Assembly (NCBI GenBank): GCA_023424865.1
Contig: JAFADM010000329.1
Span: forward strand, 1-12,740
DNA length: 12,740 nucleotides
Direction: 5' to 3'
Source of the DNA: Bacillota bacterium
GTDB lineage: Bacteria > Bacillota_A > Clostridia > DSM-8532
A program made the position numbers and the translations under genes. The notes under the pieces are model-generated. The model saw only the letters and a program-made list of their open reading frames with translations, was not told the origin of the DNA and did not search any database. Shown here piece after piece: positions 6,934-12,740 of the stretch (positions within the stretch are counted from its first letter, which is position 1; the number at the start of each line of letters is the position of its first letter).

Positions 6934-9054
6934 TTATTGATTTTTTTCAATGACCACAAGACAGGTGCTGTCAGGCAGTCTTGAAGGGTTTCGGTTTTCA
7001 TCAAAGAACTCTATTTTTTGAGACAAAGCCAGAGTGTAGCCATCTTGGAGGAAGTGCTTAAATTCAAGGATTCTGGCCTTGCTTCCCAAAACAGACGTAA
7101 TAAAAGTCTTAAAGCCACTTGGTGTGAAATAACCGAATTGCTCGTTTACCTCATGAACATAGGATTTTTCTCCCCAGGTGTAGGTATAAAGAAATTCCAT
7201 AGCATCATTAACAGGCATTATCACCTCATTGTGCCCTACCACTGAGTATTGAATTTCTCTTCCTTTAAAGTCTTTCGCATACCTTTCGAGAAAATCCATT
7301 CCCTCTTTGGACAGGAAGCGAATAATTCGTTTTTCTGTTTCAGGCTCGGTCATGATACCGTCTCGAATAATAATTCTGCCGCCTGCGGGGAGTATATCGA
7401 AAGCACTTTTGAACGCGGCTGCCAGCGTCTCATGGTTAAACTTCTTCCCATTGTATTCTATATAGGAAAACAGCTCGTGCAATATGGAACAGAAGATAAT
7501 GGTGTCCATGCTTGCTTTTTCAAGGTACTGGCTCAAATTGAGGGCATCACCGTATAAAACATCCCAGGTTCTGTTCTCAAGCTGCTTCTTCTTTTTAAGG
7601 CTGTCCAGAACATTTTGAGCAATATCCACACCTAAAATCTTTTTCCCAGGATACCGCTCTTCAATGAGATCCATGAGCGCGCCGCCTCCGGGCCCAATAT
7701 CGATAACACTTTCTCCCCTAATGTAATCCAGAATAATTTTTTTGTAGTCAATGGTCTGGTTCATGGTCTGAAGATAGGTTTCCTCTTCATAGAAGCGGTC
7801 ATATTTGTCTTTCCTCAGTCCAAACAAGTCGAAAAGCAGGATAATGGCACTTTCATAAAGGACGTCGGATTTTTCGGCTTCAACGCAAAAATCGATGAGC
7901 TTGCTCCCTGCCGCGGAGAAACGGAAGGTAAAAAACAGCGTATCATCAAGATTCTCATGGAAGGTAATGTCATGGGCAACATGTAGATTTTCCCTGCCTC
8001 TCCCCTCTAAAATATCCTCCATAGTCATTTCGGAAAGGTATTTTTCAATAATCCGTTTTTTATAAATGTTTACCCGTTTCTTGCCGTCATGCTGGTAATA
8101 TATAGTTTTCATAAGCCATTCAAAGCTGATATGCTTTACTTTATCCAGGTCGGCTTTCTGCCCTATGAGCAGAAAAATCTTAACGAATTCCTCAAAGGAA
8201 AAATCATACAGGGCGGCTTCCACAAACCACAGGTCCGCCTTTTCAAGAAGTCCTGCAAGGGGGTCTGCGATCTTTTGGCCGGAGAGCTGCTTTTTATATT
8301 CTTCCTCGAAGTCCTCACCGTTTTTAATGGATACGGCCCGCAGTCGCCGTAATCTTTCCTTCATTTCATATTGTCTTTCAAACTGACCGGTAACAATACA
8401 TTCAACAACCTCTTCCACTTCTTCCTTAATGTCCTGCCAGAGGCTATCGTCCACCGCAGCTACAATACAGCAGTTCAAGGCATATAAAAGGGTCTTCAGC
8501 TCATTTGGCTCTGTTTTCCCTTCCTCGCAAAGCCTGAAAAGGGGTTCGTTAACCGATAGGGGCACCTCTCCCCTTAGGTATTGTCCTATCATGCCATGGG
8601 TCACAATAAGGGTGTACACAATTTGCTTTAATTCGGGGTCGGCTTCCTTGGACTCCTCCAGATAAATTTGAGCGGAGCCGATATTATGGGCAAAGAGGTT
8701 AAATCCTTTATCCATCCATTTTTTTCTTTGATGCGGAAGTCCGGATTTGGCTACCTCGGACCATTTTAAGGTTTCCTCAAGGATGTGGGCGGTTGGTTTG
8801 GGAAGGCTAAGCTCCGAAAGCGTAATAAGGGTTTTCTCCACATAGTCCAGAACATAATTGCTTTCTATTTCGTCAAGGGAATGGATTCGTTCAAGGTTGA
8901 TATTATGCTCCGAGGTCAACGCAAGAAAACGCAGCCATTTCTCACTTTTGAGAATCTTTTTGTCGCCCAGCTTGAGTCTTTGGATTGCTGTCAATGCAGT
9001 CGTCGTACTATTCGTCATACTATTCGTCATACTCCCCGTCACACTATCCGTCAT
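6934..9054 (-). CDS. Large protein with C-terminal SAM-dependent methyltransferase domain
   Basis: 706 residues. The C-terminal third (about 440-600) is a class I SAM-dependent methyltransferase Rossmann fold: motif I VIDIGPGGG (450-458), acidic D477 in ILGVDIA, GDAL (502-505), FCSILHEL (521-528) and the LPAGGRIIIRDG strand (555-566). Residues about 601-706 add a further C-terminal region. I cannot assign the first 430 or so residues: they are helical, without membrane segments, and contain conspicuous polar motifs such as FAHNIGSA (121-128), VTHGMIGQYLRGE (151-163) and HDITFHEN (361-368) that could mark a second enzyme domain. The substrate is unknown. The ATG at 9054 overlaps the TGA of the upstream 130-aa gene by four bases (ATGA), with GGAG 8 nt upstream, so translation is probably coupled. 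The first 20 residues come from a 12-bp tandem repeat that supplies other in-frame starts. Confidence 0.85.
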   Translation of the reverse strand: MTDSVTGSMTNSMTNSTTTALTAIQRLKLGDKKILKSEKWLRFLALTSEHNINLERIHSLDEIESNYVLDYVEKTLITLSELSLPKPTAHILEETLKWSEVAKSGLPHQRKKWMDKGFNLFAHNIGSAQIYLEESKEADPELKQIVYTLIVTHGMIGQYLRGEVPLSVNEPLFRLCEEGKTEPNELKTLLYALNCCIVAAVDDSLWQDIKEEVEEVVECIVTGQFERQYEMKERLRRLRAVSIKNGEDFEEEYKKQLSGQKIADPLAGLLEKADLWFVEAALYDFSFEEFVKIFLLIGQKADLDKVKHISFEWLMKTIYYQHDGKKRVNIYKKRIIEKYLSEMTMEDILEGRGRENLHVAHDITFHENLDDTLFFTFRFSAAGSKLIDFCVEAEKSDVLYESAIILLFDLFGLRKDKYDRFYEEETYLQTMNQTIDYKKIILDYIRGESVIDIGPGGGALMDLIEERYPGKKILGVDIAQNVLDSLKKKKQLENRTWDVLYGDALNLSQYLEKASMDTIIFCSILHELFSYIEYNGKKFNHETLAAAFKSAFDILPAGGRIIIRDGIMTEPETEKRIIRFLSKEGMDFLERYAKDFKGREIQYSVVGHNEVIMPVNDAMEFLYTYTWGEKSYVHEVNEQFGYFTPSGFKTFITSVLGSKARILEFKHFLQDGYTLALSQKIEFFDENRNPSRLPDSTCLVVIEKNQ
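9007..9054 (-). repeat. 12-bp tandem repeat at the methyltransferase start
   Basis: Read on the minus strand, four 12-bp units lie head to tail from the start codon: ATGACGGATAGT, GTGACGGGGAGT, ATGACGAATAGT, ATGACGAATAGT. A decayed fifth, ACGACGACTGCA, follows (8995-9006). They encode MTDS, VTGS, MTNS, MTNS and TTTA. Every unit of the first four begins with a usable start codon in the same frame, so copy-number change would alter only the tail length and the distance to the ribosome binding site. Confidence 0.85.
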
Positions 9055-9443
9055 AGCCTTATCTCCAGCGCTTCGGTATTCTCTTTAACAGCATCGGAGC
9101 CTTTACCAAAATAGGTTTCTGCCACATGAATTTTTCCCATGATATGCCGGTTAAAATTATCCAACTCCTCGGCAGGCACCCAAATTTCCTTATGCATGCT
9201 GCTTCCTACGATTTGTACTTTAAAGATTTTTATATATTGATCATCTATCTCAAACTCGGTTACGTAACCTGCAAAATAGGGAGCGCTTTTTGAATTCCAG
9301 TCCTTTGCAATCTGCCGGGCATAATCGATGTTCAATACCGGATAAAATATGGGCTGTTCCGGCAGTCTGGGAGGAAATTGAGTCCATCCCGACTTTTTTA
9401 TGAGTTCCAATTCTTCAAATCCTACAGGCCTGTATTGCTTCAT
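9051..9443 (-). CDS. Small protein of the family labelled 'ADP-ribosylation/crystallin J1'
   Basis: 130 residues, cytosolic, no signal peptide. It matches from memory a widespread small bacterial family whose database label is 'ADP-ribosylation/crystallin J1'. The hallmarks are the N-terminal KQYRPVGFEELELI, FPPRLPEQPIFYPVLN (23-38), a YARQIAKDWN helix just after it, and a C-terminal WVPAEELDNFNRHIMGKI. The label is inherited and I know of no proof of ADP-ribosylation for this small family. The order YR, small helix, aromatic-rich strand, then a late VPAEE is reminiscent of compact ADP-ribosyltransferase folds; that is inference only. The start at 9443 has AAGGAGAGG about 9 nt upstream. It is the first gene of a two-gene unit, overlapping the methyltransferase by 4 bp, and is preceded by a strong promoter and a long leader. 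Confidence 0.8.
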   Translation of the reverse strand: MKQYRPVGFEELELIKKSGWTQFPPRLPEQPIFYPVLNIDYARQIAKDWNSKSAPYFAGYVTEFEIDDQYIKIFKVQIVGSSMHKEIWVPAEELDNFNRHIMGKIHVAETYFGKGSDAVKENTEALEIRL

Positions 9444-9704
9444 TCTTATGCACCTCTCCTTCTGTCGTCCTTTTAAAAGTGTAATCCTAAATGAATGGTT
9501 GCGGCGTATTCTGTAATCTGTATTGTGTAATGTGTATTCTGTAATCTGTGTTCTGCGTTGGGCATTCTGTTTTAGGTTTTATGTTTATATCGGCGTTGCA
9601 TATCCTATCATTTATTTTACAACTAATGGACCACTTTGGGTATTCCTTTTGAGTAGGCACATTTCGCTTGCCTGTTTACAACTTACTGTTTATATCTTTT
9701 TGTT
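9444..9704 (-). promoter_or_regulatory. Leader of about 260 nt ahead of the J1-like/methyltransferase pair
   Basis: If transcription starts near 9704, as the promoter implies, the pair has a leader of about 260 nt with no supportable coding sequence. It contains a small stem AGGCA/TGCCT (minus strand, near 9660-9680), the words TTTACAACT near 9617 and 9674 on the plus strand, and a degenerate 28-bp repeat (9506-9549). I could not match it to a known riboswitch or T-box. Confidence 0.45.
9506..9549. repeat. Degenerate direct repeat, 28-bp period
   Basis: GTATTCTGTAATCTGT occurs exactly at 9506-9521 and again at 9534-9549. The interval and flanks are made of similar words (TGTATTGTGTAATGT, TGTGTTCTGCGT), so the whole block looks like a decayed low-complexity tandem array in the untranslated leader. 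Confidence 0.75.
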
Positions 9705-9710
9705 ATTAAC

Positions 9711-9739
9711 ATTTTATTTTTAATTCTTTGCTTTGTCAA
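9711..9739 (-). promoter_or_regulatory. Consensus sigma-A promoter for the J1-like/methyltransferase pair
   Basis: On the minus strand TTGACA (9734-9739) is followed by exactly 17 bp and TAAAAT (9711-9716): a perfect -35, one mismatch in the -10 and ideal spacing. It sits in an AT-rich segment between the nanA terminator and the 130-aa gene and points at that gene. Predicted transcription start is near 9704. It is the best promoter in the window. Confidence 0.75.
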
Positions 9740-9773
9740 TACTTTTTATGAAAAGTTTATCCCTTGGGTTTGC

Positions 9774-9817
9774 CGGAGAAACAGAAAACGGCAGACACAA
9801 TGTCCACCGTTTCTCCG
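9774..9817 (-). terminator. Intrinsic terminator after the NanA-type gene
   Basis: In the minus-strand RNA ACGGUGGACA pairs along ten positions (two G-U) with UGUCUGCCGU around a UUG loop (9788-9810) and is followed by UUUCUGUUUC. An outer pair CGGAGAAAC/GTTTCTCCG (9774-9782 and 9809-9817) overlaps the stem and offers an alternative fold. It lies 60 nt past the lyase stop codon and separates the sugar operon from the next promoter. Confidence 0.7.
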
Positions 9818-9869
9818 TATAAGCCATAGAAAGCGTTTGGGCGCTCATTCCTCAATTTTCACGCTCTCC

Positions 9870-10748
9870 TCACAGCACTCCATTCGCCAGGCATACATCC
9901 CTGAGAAGCTTTTTACTCTCATCATCAAGTCTCCGGAAGGGCTTTCTGCATTCACCAAACTCAAGTCCCATCATATTAAGAATTTCTTTTTCGCCAGGAA
10001 GCACTCCCACTTTTATCAGAAGCTTTATTATCTCATTGGCACTTGTCATTATTTTCTGTGCTTCATTGATTTTGTTTTCTCTAAATAGCTTCCTGATTTT
10101 AATAAATTTCTCTGCCATGAAGTTGTATGTGCTTCCTATTCCTCCGTCAGCACCCATGACAAGGCCTGCAAGGAAAATTTCATCGTACCCGTTGTATACA
10201 GTCACATTGCTGTATTTTTGTTTTACTCTCTCCAATGTAAATAAGTCACTGGAAGTATGCTTGAGGCCTATAAACCTGCTGTCGCAAAAGAACTCGCCCA
10301 TATTATCCAGATTGAGAGTAACTCCGGAATTTGCCGGGAAGTTGTAGAGAATTACAGGAAGATCGACATTGTCCGCAAGACCATAATAATAGCTTCTTAT
10401 CTCTTCAAAAGAAAAACCATAATAAAAAGGAGGAATTGAGGATATGGCATCTACACCTGCTTTTTCTGCATGCTTCCCCAGCATTATAGCCTTGTCCTCG
10501 CTTATACATCCTATATGTGATATTATGGCACACTTCCCTTTTGTCTCGGCGACAACTAAGTCAAGTATGTACATCCGCTCTTCAAGAGTAAGCAGAAAGG
10601 CTTCTGCCGTGCTGCCTCCCACATAAAAACCGTCGACCCCTTTTTCAATATTCATTTTCACAAGTGCCTGCAATGCTTTTTCATTTATTTTGTTCTCCTT
10701 GGTAAAAGGTGTAAGCAATGCAGGGAAAATTCCATCAAGTTTTTTCAT
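9870..10748 (-). CDS. nanA: N-acetylneuraminate lyase (DHDPS/NAL superfamily)
   Basis: A 292-residue class I aldolase that cleaves N-acetylneuraminate to N-acetylmannosamine and pyruvate in the cytosol, the first step of sialic acid use. It follows E. coli NanA along its length. The Schiff-base lysine is K163 in GLKHTSSDL, the catalytic tyrosine Y135 in VILYNFPA, and the pyruvate carboxylate pocket S46-T47. The sugar-recognition stretch YNGYDEIF (185-192) and GADGGIGSTYN (199-209) point to sialic acid rather than dihydrodipicolinate synthesis. One oddity is STAEAF (46-51), where family members usually read STGEAF. The start at 10748 has AGGGAG 9 nt upstream. It follows the fucosidase on the same strand across a 172-bp gap containing a gene remnant, and ends before an intrinsic terminator. 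The remaining nan genes (nanE, nanK, a transporter) would have to lie outside the window. A relative acting on another 2-keto-3-deoxy sugar acid is possible but less likely. Confidence 0.9.
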   Translation of the reverse strand: MKKLDGIFPALLTPFTKENKINEKALQALVKMNIEKGVDGFYVGGSTAEAFLLTLEERMYILDLVVAETKGKCAIISHIGCISEDKAIMLGKHAEKAGVDAISSIPPFYYGFSFEEIRSYYYGLADNVDLPVILYNFPANSGVTLNLDNMGEFFCDSRFIGLKHTSSDLFTLERVKQKYSNVTVYNGYDEIFLAGLVMGADGGIGSTYNFMAEKFIKIRKLFRENKINEAQKIMTSANEIIKLLIKVGVLPGEKEILNMMGLEFGECRKPFRRLDDESKKLLRDVCLANGVL

Positions 10749-10761
10749 GATACTAATCTCC

Positions 10762-10920
10762 CTATCTTTTATTTGAATCTATCTCTTGCATTCCCATATA
10801 TTGTAAATTCATTGGGCAGATATCCTCATCTATACGCCCCTTTGCCCATAATCCTTTGACATAACCCTTTCTCCAGTCTGACGGAAATGCAGGCAGGATT
10901 ATCATTCCAGTGTCCCGGTT
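10762..10920 (-). pseudogene. C-terminal remnant resembling GH95 alpha-L-fucosidase
   Basis: Immediately after the fucosidase TGA (10921-10923), and in the same frame, 52 sense codons run to a TAG at 10762-10764. The first 35 or so residues include IILPAFPSDW and GYVKGLWAKGRIDEDI. These resemble the conserved end of GH95 fucosidases, usually of the form LLPALP..W..G.VKGLRARGGFEVDI. No start codon with a ribosome binding site serves it, and nothing upstream encodes the rest of a roughly 750-residue GH95 enzyme. It is best read as the tail of a deleted GH95 gene left behind when the GH29 gene was joined to it, or as a tail lost from a longer fusion by the TGA. The translation is directly visible; the GH95 match is from memory. 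Confidence 0.65.
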
Positions 10921-12159
10921 TCAGATAAAATCCTCCATGGCATAAGAAAGCTTAAGAACCATAACTTCACCATAAAAACGGTCTACAGGCAGGCGTTTAA
11001 TGTGAAGATAGGGTCTTTCCTGCCAGTATTCAGGCATCAGCTCCACATCAAAGTCAAGTTGACTTCCATCGTTCAGGAGTGTCACACTGCGCGGCATGTG
11101 GTAAATGGGCTTAAGAATAAGCCCTTTTGCATCCGGTTCCTTATAAAGATGTATATAAATAGCATTGCCCCGTCTGGTGGCAAGAACCGGATTATCTCCA
11201 TTACTTTTTGAAATGAGATAACTCGCCGGGCAAGTACCCCGAAAGGATTCTCCTACCCGCCGGTACCAATCGCCAATGATGGAAAAGCCCTCTGTATAAG
11301 CCGGGTCTATGGAACCATCTGCGCAAGGGCCCATATTTAACAGATAACTTCCCCCCATACAAAGTATTTTATCTATTGATTTCATCATGAACTTATTTGT
11401 GTAATAATCCTCATCCTTGCGATAGCCCCAGCTTTCACGTCCCAGAGCGCTGCAGGCCTGGGTAGGAATTCTGAACTCCTCGCCGTCCGGTACGCTTCGT
11501 TCGGGCGTTCCAAAATCACCCTCTCCAGGCCCTCTGTCGTTTATAACCATATTGGGCTGGAGCCTTCGCAGAAGTTCATTCAGATCAGGATCGCGGAATT
11601 CCGCTGTATTCACATCCCAAAAAAATTCACAAATATCCCCGTAATTCGTGCAAAGCTCAGTTACCTGATTTTTGACAAAATCCAGATATTTTGCCTCATC
11701 CGGTTCATCTCCTGTCCTCTGCCCCCACATCTCGTGATGGCGGCCCATGTTCGGATAGTTTGGGTGGTGCCAATCCGGCAGGGAATAATAAATTCCAAGC
11801 TTTATATTACGCCGGACACAGGCATCGGCCAACATACGCAGCACGTCTTTGCCATATTGCGTATTCATAATATTATAATCGGAATATTGGGTATCAAACA
11901 TACAGAATCCATCATGATGCTTTGCAGTAAATACGATGAAGGTCATTCCACAGCTTTCCATAAGGTCAATCCAGCGATCCGGATCATAGTCAACAGGATT
12001 GAACCTGTCCTTAAGCCCCTCATATTCACTCCGCTTGTATTCACCACGCCATATAATTTGCTCATGCCAGGCCGGCATGGAATACAGTCCCCAATGGACG
12101 AACATACCTAGCTTATGCTTAAAAAACCAGTCTCTTCCATCACCAAAACTTCGGATCAT
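10921..12159 (-). CDS. GH29 alpha-L-fucosidase
   Basis: A 412-residue glycoside hydrolase of family 29 (retaining alpha-L-fucosidase), with no signal peptide, so probably acting in the cytosol on imported fucosylated oligosaccharides. Family marks are GMFVHWGLYS (18-27), KHHDGFCMFD (80-89), GIYYSLPDW (122-130), the likely nucleophile D182 in EFFWDVN, TPE (218-220) and the late YLLNMGPCADGSI (272-284). The acid/base residue is not certain by eye. At 412 residues it has the catalytic barrel plus a small beta domain. ATG 12159 is chosen because GGAGGA lies 6-7 nt upstream; an ATG at 12183 lacks a ribosome binding site. The YhcH-family gene ends 57 nt upstream, and the C-terminus ends directly at a GH95-like remnant. 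A different GH29 specificity, such as alpha-1,3/1,4-linked fucose, cannot be excluded. Confidence 0.9.
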   Translation of the reverse strand: MIRSFGDGRDWFFKHKLGMFVHWGLYSMPAWHEQIIWRGEYKRSEYEGLKDRFNPVDYDPDRWIDLMESCGMTFIVFTAKHHDGFCMFDTQYSDYNIMNTQYGKDVLRMLADACVRRNIKLGIYYSLPDWHHPNYPNMGRHHEMWGQRTGDEPDEAKYLDFVKNQVTELCTNYGDICEFFWDVNTAEFRDPDLNELLRRLQPNMVINDRGPGEGDFGTPERSVPDGEEFRIPTQACSALGRESWGYRKDEDYYTNKFMMKSIDKILCMGGSYLLNMGPCADGSIDPAYTEGFSIIGDWYRRVGESFRGTCPASYLISKSNGDNPVLATRRGNAIYIHLYKEPDAKGLILKPIYHMPRSVTLLNDGSQLDFDVELMPEYWQERPYLHIKRLPVDRFYGEVMVLKLSYAMEDFI

Positions 12160-12216
12160 CTGCTTTCCTCCGATAGCGTTCATAGGTAAAGTGTCTATTT
12201 CCGTTTTCTATCCTCA

Positions 12217-12663
12217 TCATGTGGTTTTGATCTTAATTACAACCTTTTTAACATGGCCGGAACCCTGTAAATGACATTTAACCTTATGGCCATCCGCAGG
12301 AAAAAAGAAAAGGCACAGCCCCTGCGTAGCATTCACTATCTGCCTGTATTCTCCTTTATAAAATTCACAATCCTTGTCAGAGTTGTAATCCACTATGCTG
12401 GTAAGTTCTTCAACAGGCGCCCAAAAAATACATTCTTCACCCATGAGCGGTACATGCAGATCAATATATTCCCGATGACTTTCCCATTTCATCTCATCCG
12501 GCGCAACCGTGTCATATTCAAATACACTGGCGTAAATACGATCCCCGTCAATATCGTAACGACCGTTTTTTGTCTGGCCGGAACAGCCGGACAAAAAATT
12601 GACTATCCTTGCAGCTCCCGGAATGAGTTTTTCATAATCTGTAAGATGCTTAATGCTATCCAT
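12217..12663 (-). CDS. YhcH/YjgK/YiaL-family protein (EbgC-like)
   Basis: A 148-residue single-domain cupin-like protein of the YhcH/YjgK/YiaL family (DUF386), which includes E. coli YhcH of the nan operon and EbgC. The family marks are GRYDIDGDRIYASVFEYDT, then ESHREYIDLHVPLMGEE, with the His and Glu residues that bind metal in relatives, and FFPADGHKVKC near the C-terminus followed by KKVVIKIK. Members are thought to act on sugar anomers or epimers; the exact reaction is not established here. The ATG at 12663 has AAGAG 7 nt upstream; another ATG at 12669 would add two residues. It stands 57 nt before the fucosidase and in the same operon as the NanA-type lyase, the setting usual for YhcH. 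Confidence 0.88.
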   Translation of the reverse strand: MDSIKHLTDYEKLIPGAARIVNFLSGCSGQTKNGRYDIDGDRIYASVFEYDTVAPDEMKWESHREYIDLHVPLMGEECIFWAPVEELTSIVDYNSDKDCEFYKGEYRQIVNATQGLCLFFFPADGHKVKCHLQGSGHVKKVVIKIKTT

Positions 12664-12693
12664 GATCATACTCTTTTCACAACCTTTCCTTCA

Positions 12694-12740
12694 TTAAGAC
12701 CAATTAAAATCATAAAGCATTTCTTCATTTACCTGATTTA
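12694..12740 (-). CDS. Possible C-terminal end of an upstream gene (window edge)
   Basis: From the right edge one minus-strand frame stays open for 14 codons and ends in TAA at 12694-12696, encoding NQVNEEMLYDFNWS. The other two minus-strand frames stop within five codons of the edge. The 30-nt gap to the YhcH-family start would suit an operon gene. Fourteen codons are too few to identify a family or be sure that it is coding. Confidence 0.3.
   Translation of the reverse strand, partial: NQVNEEMLYDFNWS

Noticed and set aside
9007..9549. CRISPR-like array from the repeated sequences
   Set aside because: The 12-bp units are contiguous without spacers and the 28-bp repeat is degenerate and directly tandem; no cas genes are present.
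9600..9704. Cyclic-di-GMP-type riboswitch in the long leader
   Set aside because: Only short similarities were seen; the conserved core and paired elements are not present.
9523..9723. 66-codon hydrophobic plus-strand reading frame that looks like a small membrane protein
   Set aside because: No ribosome binding site precedes its ATG, it begins in the degenerate repeat, and it lies opposite the leader and promoter of the 130-aa gene.

Overview
The window reads as chromosome of a Gram-positive, probably clostridial, anaerobe. The signs are moderate-to-low GC by eye, strong AAGGAG-type ribosome binding sites, a consensus sigma-A promoter, a secreted protein with an SLH-like N-terminal region, a Uup/YfmR-type ABC-F protein and a LDH/MDH-superfamily 2-hydroxyacid dehydrogenase. 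Nothing in it fixes the species. Almost every gene lies on the minus strand; the one clear plus-strand gene is the secreted SLH/Ig-like protein.

Layout from the left. (1) Positions 1-3030, minus strand: an orphan KdpE-like response regulator, then an ABC-F ATPase, then the N-terminal 130 codons of a lactate/2-hydroxyacid dehydrogenase cut by the window edge. (2) 3073-3431: a divergent intergenic region with a candidate minus-strand promoter and a perfect 14-bp palindrome with a repeated half. (3) 3450-5693, plus strand: a 747-aa secreted protein with a signal peptide, an SLH-like region and about five Ig-like domains. (4) 5694-6207: a 514-bp gene-free stretch holding three inverted repeats. 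Two of these are paralogous hairpins of 75-80 nt with compensated arm changes, each followed by a T run. (5) 6208-6717, minus: an unrecognised 169-aa charged protein whose ribosome binding site can be sequestered by a leader inverted repeat. (6) 6934-9443, minus: a translationally coupled pair, a 130-aa protein of the family often labelled 'ADP-ribosylation/crystallin J1' and a 706-aa protein with a C-terminal SAM methyltransferase domain and about 430 residues of unassigned N-terminal region. A strong promoter at 9711-9739 and a leader of about 260 nt precede the pair. (7) 9788-12740, minus: a host-glycan or polysaccharide sugar operon with an edge-cut reading frame, a YhcH/EbgC-family protein, a GH29 alpha-L-fucosidase and an N-acetylneuraminate lyase, closed by an intrinsic terminator.

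The sugar genes fit together: GH29 releases fucose, the NanA-type lyase splits sialic acid to ManNAc and pyruvate, and YhcH-family proteins commonly sit in nan and related operons. Between the fucosidase and the lyase there is an unannotated stretch. Read in frame straight past the fucosidase stop codon, it encodes 52 residues resembling the conserved C-terminal end of GH95 fucosidases. This is best read as the scar of a lost GH95 gene.

The best candidates for something new are the coupled J1-like/methyltransferase pair, with its 12-bp start-codon repeat and long leader; the two tandem covarying hairpins; and the GH95 remnant after the GH29 stop codon. All functional statements come from reading the sequence; no database or folding program was run.
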